5,224 bases of DNA. Source: an uncultured bacterium. Lineage in GTDB: Bacteria > Cyanobacteriota > Vampirovibrionia > Gastranaerophilales > Gastranaerophilaceae. Numbering within the stretch: position 1 is the first letter of the stretch; every line of letters starts with the position of its first letter. The stretch covers positions 1 through 5,224 of the forward strand of contig CACYCU010000205.1 of NCBI GenBank assembly GCA_902772945.1, written 5' to 3'. Below the pieces are notes generated by a model that saw only the letters and a program-made list of their open reading frames with translations, searched no databases and was not told the DNA's origin. The translations under genes were made by a program, and so were the position numbers. This document shows positions 1 to 5,224 of the stretch, piece by piece.

Positions 1-823
1 TATCATAGTTTTTTTCGATATTTTTATCTGTTTTTGGATTAAATACGCTATAATCTATACCGTTTAAAATTCCTATTACCTTATTCTGATTCATTCTTAA
101 GGTATAATCCATACCCTCACCAAATTCACCTGTCAAAATTTCTCTGGCATAATTCGGTGATACAGCAATAACTTTATCGGAATAATTTATGGCACCTTTC
201 ATCCAATTGACTTTGCCGTAATGTTCAACACATCCTTCATTGTACACAATGTCTTTTCGCATATTTGCAAAATCTAAAACATCTTCAAACCAAACACCTT
301 GATATGCAAGATTATGGATTTCAAATACACATTTTGTATCTTTCCAAAACTCATCAAACCTGTAATTGCTGTGCAAATATACAGGAATCATTGCAGTATG
401 CCAATCATTCGCATGAATCACATCAGCCCTAAAATTAAGCAGTTTTGCATATTCCAAAGTCGCTAACGAAAACGCAATATATCTTTCATGTTCATATCTC
501 GGATCCAACCATTTTGGATAAACATCATGAAAACAAGTAAAATACCAATCATTATGGACAAAAAATACATTTATATTAGTTTCAGGCAACTTGCACATAA
601 ACAATCTGAATTTGTGTCCATTACCACCAAAATGAAGCCACATTTCGGAATTTTCAAGTTCTTTAATTCCATATTTATTAACATCTATAAGTCCATGCAA
701 AGGAGTAAATATTGCTATTTCTGCATCTTTTTCCAAATATTTTGGCAAACTGCCGACGACATCAGCCAGCCCTCCGGCTTTTGAAAAAGGTGCCACTTCT
801 GCTGCTGCAAATAATATCTTCAT
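1..823 (-). CDS. glgA: Glycogen synthase (ADP-glucose type), N-terminal part, cut by left edge
   Basis: Translating the minus strand from the ATG at 823-821 gives 274 residues with no stop to the window edge. By family knowledge this is a GT5 glycosyltransferase that adds glucose from ADP-glucose to the non-reducing ends of growing alpha-1,4-glucan in the cytoplasm. Seen in the sequence: the N-terminal MKILFAAAEVAPFSKAGGLA with the ADP-glucose-binding KxGGL motif at Lys15-Leu19, followed by DVVGSLP; HANDWHTA at 137-144; IHNLAYQG at 169-176; NWMKGAI at 206-212; VSPNYAREI at 221-229; and GILNGID at 251-257, leading into the NP-x-TD segment that opens the second Rossmann domain. Typical family length is about 470-490 residues, so a little over half is present and the C-terminal catalytic half lies outside. 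The start is fixed by the family N-terminus and by a GAGGG ribosome site 6 bases upstream. The gene follows the large zinc-ribbon gene after 2 bases, so co-transcription and coupled translation are likely. The fragment shows no frameshift or missing residue. Confidence 0.96.
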   Translation of the reverse strand, partial: MKILFAAAEVAPFSKAGGLADVVGSLPKYLEKDAEIAIFTPLHGLIDVNKYGIKELENSEMWLHFGGNGHKFRLFMCKLPETNINVFFVHNDWYFTCFHDVYPKWLDPRYEHERYIAFSLATLEYAKLLNFRADVIHANDWHTAMIPVYLHSNYRFDEFWKDTKCVFEIHNLAYQGVWFEDVLDFANMRKDIVYNEGCVEHYGKVNWMKGAINYSDKVIAVSPNYAREILTGEFGEGMDYTLRMNQNKVIGILNGIDYSVFNPKTDKNIEKNYD

Positions 824-825
824 TT

Positions 826-3800
826 TTATCCCTCGCTCTCAACTTCTTCTATAGGATTAACCGACAAATCCGGTTCATCAGCACTTTCCATAGAAATATA
901 ATGATTTGGATCTGTATCAAAATCCATATTTATCTGATATTTTTGAGCCAAATATTGAGCATGCATCAAGCAAATTTCTGCTCTTTCATATTGTTCTTTA
1001 AACATCATTATTTTATACATATTATACTTGAACAACATTAAAATAACTTCACTTGCATTACTGTTTTTTTCCAATTGAATTAACGAATTACTTGCAATAC
1101 CGAAGGACACATCAAATTTATTAAGCATAAGATGCAACTCACTCATAGCATACCAAGCGAGATATAAAACCGTTGTCATACCATTCTTGCTTGTTGTCCG
1201 AATTATATTATAAATTATATGCTCAGCTTTTTCCATTGAACCCGAATTCATATACGCAGAAGCTATCAATAAATCAGCAATTAATTCTAATTGATAAATT
1301 CTTGCATTCTTTGCTGCAATTTTAGCTTTATATACATATTCTGCAAAAGTATTATAATCGCTTTTTGAATATCTGTAAGCTTGAATCAAGTTTATCAATA
1401 TCCATCCGAATTTATCATTTTCATCAATTTGAATATTAGGCTCTGCAACTTCATGATTTCTTAAAACTTCCTGCAAAGTCTCAAACATATCATAAGATAG
1501 GGGAATATCACTAAATGCTTCTCTTAAAATTTTAACGAAATCCTGTACATTTCCTATAAGCAATATAACATCTGCTAATGCAACATAGCCAGCTATTTCG
1601 ACCAACAAATCTTTAAAAGCTTCGTCAGTAAAATAATCCGGTTTCAAATACTGAATTGTATCATTTGATACAACATTGAATACCCTAAATCCTACTTCCA
1701 AACAATCCTTTAATGCACCTACATTAAATAATATCTGCACATGCATTAATGACATTAAGAAAAAATACACATTGAAATTCGGATCTGAAGGATTTATTGA
1801 TGACATAGGGAGCAGTGCCAAAACTTTGTGCATAAGTTCCAACGCATGGTTATAATCACCATTTGCAATTGCTCCATTTATCATTTTATTACACAGTCTT
1901 ATTACTTTATCAGCATCGGATGTTTTTTCAATATGCTCCAATGTTGTTTCTGCGATATGAGAAGTCTCTGTCGGAACATACTCATACAAGTTTTCAGAAA
2001 TATTTTCATATATTTGAGCCTTATAAGCTTCTATTTCTTCTAATTTCTCAGGATCAGGATCAACATCAAGTAATTTTAGTATTCTGTCGGCACAATTTAC
2101 ATATGCACTAAAATCACCCAAAGATAGATTTACCTCTGCCAATTCTTCCCATTCATGACGTTCTTTTTCTGTTTCGCCAAGCAGACTATACAAATATGCT
2201 TCTATCGGACTTGGCATTCCTTCTGTATCCATTGTTTTTTCAAACAATTCATTTGCAACTTCCTTCAAATATATAGGACTTATAGAAGTTAACAAATTTC
2301 TCCTCAATAAATTGTAATTCGGGAAATAAATGCAATTGTTGTACTCATATAAATACCCCATATCACTAAGTTTTTCTAACAATTTATCTGTATCTTTATA
2401 ACCCAAACTATTTATAGTTCCCATGTCAATTCTTGTGCCCAAAAGAACTATAGAGGTTAAAAATTTCATAGCGTCAGCATCATCCTGAAGCAGATTCAAT
2501 CTTCTTTCGACAAGTTTGTCTAAGCTTGAGGGAATAATTATCGTTTTAGGATTTACCATTTCTACAGTTTCGTCATCTGCACGATAAACTTCAGATTCAA
2601 TCAAATATTGCAAAGCTATATCAATAAACAAACTGCTGCCGCAAGCGTATTTTGCAATTCTTTGAAAATAAAAATCGCCCATTATATTTTTATAATAAAT
2701 TTTATTGTCTTCAATCATCTTTTCAAAAGACGTAGCTTTCAAAGCAATTTCTGTATAATATGGCTTCATCAACAAGAAATGACAATCCTTGTGCAAAGAA
2801 AAATCCTGATCATACGATATTAAGAAGCTTATATCCAACTGTTCAAAAGCTCCAAACAAATATTTCAAAACATCATATGAGCTTGAATCTATTTTTTCAA
2901 AATCTTCAATAAATATTAAAGTTTTTGGAATAACCTGCAATAGTGTCAAGAAAATATCAAAATAAACGTATCTTGTATCTTCATTATTTTCACCATTTCT
3001 TTTATTTAAAGTTACCAAATCCTTTATCAATCCATCAGGATCAACATTTGCAAACATCGAAAAATCATTTTGAGAAAATAACTTTTGAGATACTGTATAC
3101 TCAAATATTGCAGAAACCAAATCCCTAAAGAATGAATACGGAGAATATTTCATCTCATCATAACAAGTTATTGATATTATATTATTAAACTGTCCTGTTT
3201 CTGCAGCAGCATTGAGCAATTTCAACGTATAAGGCTTATACATCTCCATTGTTTTGATAGCTACAATGCCCTTTGGAACAGCTTGGAACTTATTCATAAC
3301 ATGATAAATTACATCAATATTTTCTGTTCGAAGAAATTCACAGCGAATTTCATCAAAAGTTATAGTTTCAATATCATATATAGCATCAGGATCTTCACCA
3401 TGTCTGTTAAGACTTTGAAGAGCCTCCCCGTCAAGCTTATCCTGTTCAATAAGCATATTTTGAACAAAGTTTGGAATATCTACTACATCTTCATCATCAT
3501 CAACAGGAAATTCAACAGTTACCAAATCTTTTAAGTCAACCTCAGATATCATAACCATTTTGTCATCAACCATTATTGAATTTAATGGAGACACTTTATA
3601 TTCACCGGATATAACATCAGAGACATCAGCATCCGACAATACCTGAAAAGTGCTTAATATCTTATCACCTTGCGACTTTGCATCTTGATTTAATAAACTA
3701 ATATTATAACCTGAATCAGTGTTATTCGGATCATCATTTATACTGCGTTTTAAAAGAAAAACATTACATCTTACTGCAGCATTCTTCTTCTTTGTAAGCT

Positions 3801-4314
3801 TACAATTCATTGCAGTAATTCTGTTTATCAACTCAATAACGGTTTTTACTGCAGTCGAAGCAGAACCCTTAAATGTATAATCTCTTGTGCACCTTATCGC
3901 ATACGTTCCGTTTATTACCTGGCGTCTGAGCCCGACAGATTTTACATAATCTGCAATAATTTTATCAACACTTACTTTGAATTTGTTATAAAGCTTTGCA
4001 GAACCTAATATATTCTTCATGTCAGACATATTAGGGAAATTGATTGTAATCATAACGAAATCATCAGAATTAGCCTCGTTCATTACGACGCTTTTCTCTG
4101 TAGGGAAACCGCAATTTCTGCACTTTTTAGCAAAAGTTTGGTTTACTTTTCCGCAATTATGACATTTTGAAACAATAACATACCCGCAAGACTTACAGGT
4201 ATTTGTTGTATTAATAGTTTTACAAATTGGACAAGCAAGTTTTAGCACCTTTTTACAATTAGGGCACACCATTGCTTTATCATCAATTTCTAATCCGCAC
4301 TTTGGACATTCCAT
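826..4314 (-). CDS. Zinc-ribbon / degenerate cyclase / degenerate STAND ATPase / TPR-like protein
   Basis: This 1162-residue, probably cytoplasmic protein has no signal peptide or membrane segment visible. Domains in order: three CxxC-paired zinc ribbons (residues 3-68); a class III cyclase-like fold (about 84-262) without catalytic residues; an acidic linker (about 267-315); an AAA_16/STAND-type ATPase module (about 318-575) with intact Walker B LIFIED (466-471) but no P-loop; a winged-helix-like region (about 594-690) starting with IPSSLDKLVERRLNLL, which resembles the VPxxLxxLLxxRLDxL segment of cyclase-linked and LuxR-type ATPases; then helical TPR-like repeats to about 1130 and an acidic tail. 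The overall order matches the known zinc ribbon-cyclase-ATPase-TPR signalling proteins. I recognise the architecture but know no named gene. The ATG at 4314 is supported because the first zinc ribbon starts at residue 3, although no Shine-Dalgarno precedes it. The gene lies directly upstream of glgA, with dapL behind it. A role as a non-enzymatic sensor or scaffold is inference. Confidence 0.9.
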   Translation of the reverse strand: MECPKCGLEIDDKAMVCPNCKKVLKLACPICKTINTTNTCKSCGYVIVSKCHNCGKVNQTFAKKCRNCGFPTEKSVVMNEANSDDFVMITINFPNMSDMKNILGSAKLYNKFKVSVDKIIADYVKSVGLRRQVINGTYAIRCTRDYTFKGSASTAVKTVIELINRITAMNCKLTKKKNAAVRCNVFLLKRSINDDPNNTDSGYNISLLNQDAKSQGDKILSTFQVLSDADVSDVISGEYKVSPLNSIMVDDKMVMISEVDLKDLVTVEFPVDDDEDVVDIPNFVQNMLIEQDKLDGEALQSLNRHGEDPDAIYDIETITFDEIRCEFLRTENIDVIYHVMNKFQAVPKGIVAIKTMEMYKPYTLKLLNAAAETGQFNNIISITCYDEMKYSPYSFFRDLVSAIFEYTVSQKLFSQNDFSMFANVDPDGLIKDLVTLNKRNGENNEDTRYVYFDIFLTLLQVIPKTLIFIEDFEKIDSSSYDVLKYLFGAFEQLDISFLISYDQDFSLHKDCHFLLMKPYYTEIALKATSFEKMIEDNKIYYKNIMGDFYFQRIAKYACGSSLFIDIALQYLIESEVYRADDETVEMVNPKTIIIPSSLDKLVERRLNLLQDDADAMKFLTSIVLLGTRIDMGTINSLGYKDTDKLLEKLSDMGYLYEYNNCIYFPNYNLLRRNLLTSISPIYLKEVANELFEKTMDTEGMPSPIEAYLYSLLGETEKERHEWEELAEVNLSLGDFSAYVNCADRILKLLDVDPDPEKLEEIEAYKAQIYENISENLYEYVPTETSHIAETTLEHIEKTSDADKVIRLCNKMINGAIANGDYNHALELMHKVLALLPMSSINPSDPNFNVYFFLMSLMHVQILFNVGALKDCLEVGFRVFNVVSNDTIQYLKPDYFTDEAFKDLLVEIAGYVALADVILLIGNVQDFVKILREAFSDIPLSYDMFETLQEVLRNHEVAEPNIQIDENDKFGWILINLIQAYRYSKSDYNTFAEYVYKAKIAAKNARIYQLELIADLLIASAYMNSGSMEKAEHIIYNIIRTTSKNGMTTVLYLAWYAMSELHLMLNKFDVSFGIASNSLIQLEKNSNASEVILMLFKYNMYKIMMFKEQYERAEICLMHAQYLAQKYQINMDFDTDPNHYISMESADEPDLSVNPIEEVESEG
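830..834 (-). promoter_or_regulatory. Ribosome binding site of glgA, inside the end of the upstream gene
   Basis: On the minus strand GAGGG lies 6 bases before the glgA ATG, within the final Glu-Gly codons of the large upstream gene, whose TAA stop (828-826) falls between it and the ATG. Ribosomes finishing the upstream gene therefore cover the glgA initiation site, an arrangement typical of translational coupling. The match and spacing are seen directly; the coupling is inferred. Confidence 0.75.
925..2202 (-). other. TPR-like helical repeat region (residues about 705-1130)
   Basis: The C-terminal third is a run of amphipathic helix pairs. The best TPR-like units are near 723-752 (with NLSLGDFSAYVNCADRIL), 814-836 (AIANGDYNHALELMHKVLAL), 1011-1040 (SAYMNSGSMEKAEHIIYNII), 1055-1082 and 1097-1126 (MMFKEQYERAEICLMHAQYL). 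The G/N-D/S-[FY]-x-x-A pattern at each helix turn supports TPRs, as does the position after an AAA_16-type module. The repeats are divergent and their borders are approximate. Such regions bind protein partners. Confidence 0.7.
2590..3363 (-). other. Degenerate STAND/AAA_16-type ATPase module (residues about 318-575)
   Basis: Where the P-loop GxxGxGKS should be, after the hydrophobic strand GIVAI (349-353), the sequence reads KTMEMYKPYTLKLL (354-367). All the glycines are gone and only a lysine remains. Later family landmarks are kept: a cysteine plus PYSFFRDL (384, 392-399), matching the 'C...PY.pl..ll' segment; Walker B TLIFIED (465-471) followed by FEKID; the strand FLISYDQD (497-504); and GSSLFIDIALQYLIE (559-573), matching the G-PLFl-el- motif. 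The pattern is that of a family ATPase that has lost nucleotide phosphate binding, or binds it in a non-canonical way. Confidence 0.7.
3529..4065 (-). other. Degenerate class III nucleotide-cyclase-like domain (residues about 84-262)
   Basis: Residues 86-96 (FVMITINFPNM) line up with the first strand of class III cyclases, usually VTVLFADIVGF. Residues 131-141 (RQVINGTYAIR) line up with the KFIGDGVMAVF hairpin. Residues 152-170 resemble the following A/V-rich helix. Residues 219-262 resemble the end of the domain, where a 'vs..t..lv...f...pl..v.vkg' segment normally occurs. Both metal-binding aspartates are replaced: Asn92 stands where FAD has its Asp, and Asn136-Gly-Thr stands where GDG should be. 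The alignment was made by eye, so the fold is likely but not certain. A cyclase reaction is very unlikely. Confidence 0.6.
4109..4308 (-). other. Three tandem zinc ribbons at the N-terminus of the large protein
   Basis: Six CxxC pairs fall at residues 3/6, 17/20, 28/31, 40/43, 51/54 and 65/68. Taken two at a time they make three four-cysteine zinc ribbons with 10, 8 and 10 residues between the pairs of each ribbon. Most knuckles have the CPxC or CxxCG form of double-zinc-ribbon proteins. Such modules usually bind protein or nucleic acid. Many proteins of this architecture carry only one or two ribbons, so three is on the rich side. Confidence 0.9.
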
Positions 4315-4368
4315 AGGAAAATTATACCACGTTATCTTTATAAATCCAACTCATACGAAAAGAGGAAT
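4315..4368. other. 54-base gap between dapL and the large gene
   Basis: Apart from the promoter described above, nothing else is visible. There is no inverted repeat followed by a T-run on the minus strand, so no intrinsic terminator for dapL can be supported and read-through from dapL remains possible. Confidence 0.6.
4321..4349 (-). promoter_or_regulatory. Sigma70-type promoter with extended -10, start predicted on the ATG
   Basis: On the minus strand a -35 box TTGGAT (4349-4344; four of six match TTGACA) is followed by exactly 17 bases and a perfect -10 box TATAAT (4326-4321), preceded by TG one base upstream (extended -10). Counting from the -10 box, +1 falls at about 4314, which is the A of the large gene's ATG. 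No Shine-Dalgarno lies between the box and the ATG. The promoter call rests on consensus match and spacing only. Chance TATAAT matches are common in AT-rich DNA, but the three elements together, in an intergenic gap, make it credible. Confidence 0.65.
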
Positions 4369-5224
4369 TTAGTTATATCTAATACCAGCTTTTTTCATTC
4401 TTTGGATACATTCTTTTATAGTATCAACATCTTTTGTCAATGCAACCCTGAAATATCCTTCACCGTATTTTCCGTAACCTCTGCCTGAAGGTACAACGAC
4501 ATGAGCTTCTTCAAGCATTTTTGTTACAAATTGTTCGGATGTCATTCCTTTTGGAACAGGAAGCCACAAATAGAATGTAGCTTTAGAGGGTTTAAGTTCC
4601 CAACCGAGTTCTCTAAAACCTTCTTCAGCGACATCTCTGCGTGCTTGGTACATCTTATTCAAATCATCTATATATTTGCTGTCAATGTCGAATGCAACAG
4701 ATGCTGCATCTTGAATGGCTTTGAATGTTCCGGAGTCAATGTTATTTTTAATAGTTCCGAGAGCTTTGACAGCATCTGCATTACCGCATACAAATCCAAC
4801 CCTCCAACCCGTCATATTATACGATTTTGAATGAGAATAAAATTCAATTGCAACATCTTTACCGCCTTCAACTTGCAATACAGAAGGAGCTTTATACCCA
4901 TCAAACGTCATTTCTGAATATGCCATATCGGAACATAGCAAAATGTCATATTTTTTACAAAAATCAACAGCTTTTTTCCAAAAATCCAAATCCGCAACAG
5001 CACTTGTAGGGTTATTAGGATAATTTAAAAACATTAATTTTGATTTCTTAGCGACATCTTCAGGTATTTTATCAAAATCAGGCAAAAATCCATTCTCTTC
5101 CAATAACGGCATTTCAAATGGTGTACCACCGGCAAACACAGTGGCATTATGGTACACAGGATATCCCGGATCAGGAACTAATGTATAATCACCTTTGTCA
5201 ACATATGCAAAGAAGATATGAGCA
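4369..5224 (-). CDS. dapL: LL-diaminopimelate aminotransferase-like PLP enzyme, C-terminal part, cut by right edge
   Basis: The reading frame is open from the right edge to the TAA at 4371-4369 and gives 285 residues, about 70% of a usual 390-410-residue class I/II (fold type I) aminotransferase. The edge residues AHIFFAYVDKGDYTLVPDPG continue directly into YPVYHNATVFAGG, so the GTG at 5157 is internal and not a start. Visible landmarks: YPNNPTSA (cofactor asparagine loop), CSDMAYSE (the Asp and Tyr that contact PLP), SHSKSYNMTGWRVGF with the PLP-binding lysine encoded at 4827-4825, and the late arginine in GYFRVAL that binds the substrate carboxylate. The NMTGWR-GF and K-NIDSG-F-AIQ segments point to the DapL group that converts tetrahydrodipicolinate directly to LL-diaminopimelate, with glutamate as amino donor, for lysine and peptidoglycan. 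Aspartate or another related aminotransferase is the main alternative. The cofactor role is clear; the substrate is inferred. Confidence 0.88.
   Translation of the reverse strand, partial: AHIFFAYVDKGDYTLVPDPGYPVYHNATVFAGGTPFEMPLLEENGFLPDFDKIPEDVAKKSKLMFLNYPNNPTSAVADLDFWKKAVDFCKKYDILLCSDMAYSEMTFDGYKAPSVLQVEGGKDVAIEFYSHSKSYNMTGWRVGFVCGNADAVKALGTIKNNIDSGTFKAIQDAASVAFDIDSKYIDDLNKMYQARRDVAEEGFRELGWELKPSKATFYLWLPVPKGMTSEQFVTKMLEEAHVVVPSGRGYGKYGEGYFRVALTKDVDTIKECIQRMKKAGIRYN

Noticed and set aside
488..1041. Overlapping plus-strand open frames of 98 and 109 codons
   Set aside because: They lie antisense to glgA and the 3' end of the large gene, are rich in Phe/Ile/His as expected of the complement of AT-rich coding DNA, and match no family I recognise.
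2388..2424. MGTINSLGYKDTDK (residues 631-644) as a displaced P-loop
   Set aside because: It lacks GK[ST], lies after the ATPase core in the winged-helix-like region, and is not preceded by the expected hydrophobic strand.
2680..2706. AT-rich inverted-repeat-like stretch (ATTATATTTTTATAATAAAT)
   Set aside because: It lies inside the large coding frame, encodes ordinary residues (NKIYYKNIMG) and has no G-C stem, so it is neither a terminator nor a convincing regulatory site.
4501..5009. Plus-strand open frames opposite dapL
   Set aside because: The minus-strand frame carries clear aminotransferase motifs, and the plus-strand translations are low-complexity shadows with no recognisable domain.
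5155..5157. GTG as a possible start of the aminotransferase
   Set aside because: The frame stays open upstream to the window edge and encodes conserved family sequence (DKGDYTLVPDPGYP), so the gene is truncated by the window and this codon is internal.
1..5224. CRISPR arrays, tRNA/rRNA genes, insertion sequences or phage genes
   Set aside because: No direct-repeat array, RNA gene signature, terminal inverted repeat or transposase was seen, and almost every base is taken up by three coding frames.

Overview
This is an AT-rich bacterial window (roughly one third G+C by eye). All recognisable genes lie on the minus strand, so the order of reading is right to left. Coding density is very high: the only gaps are 54 and 2 bases. 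An AT-rich bacterium using the standard code fits, and a DapL-type lysine pathway with bacterial ADP-glucose glycogen synthesis would suit a gut lineage such as the non-photosynthetic Cyanobacteriota (Vampirovibrionia/Gastranaerophilales). That lineage is a guess from general character and is not shown by the sequence.

Layout in transcription order: (1) 5224-4369, the C-terminal 285 residues of a PLP aminotransferase, most likely LL-diaminopimelate aminotransferase (dapL), cut by the right edge. (2) A 54-base gap holding a strong sigma70-type promoter (TTGGAT, 17-base spacer, TGGTATAAT) placed so close to the next ATG that the predicted transcript begins on the start codon. (3) 4314-826, a 1162-residue protein with three N-terminal zinc ribbons, a degenerate class III nucleotide-cyclase-like domain, a STAND/AAA_16-type ATPase module whose Walker A loop has been lost, and a long helical TPR-like C-terminal half. 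(4) 823-1, the N-terminal 274 residues of glycogen synthase (glgA), cut by the left edge, beginning 2 bases after the stop of the large gene and with its ribosome binding site inside that gene's last codons.

The large gene is the point of interest. Its architecture is that of the zinc-ribbon / adenylate cyclase / ATPase / TPR signalling proteins, but neither enzymatic domain keeps its catalytic signature, so it looks like a scaffold or sensor derived from a signalling enzyme. Its tight linkage to glgA suggests, but does not prove, a role connected with glycogen or carbon-store control. dapL may be transcribed separately or read through, since no terminator hairpin is visible between it and the large gene.
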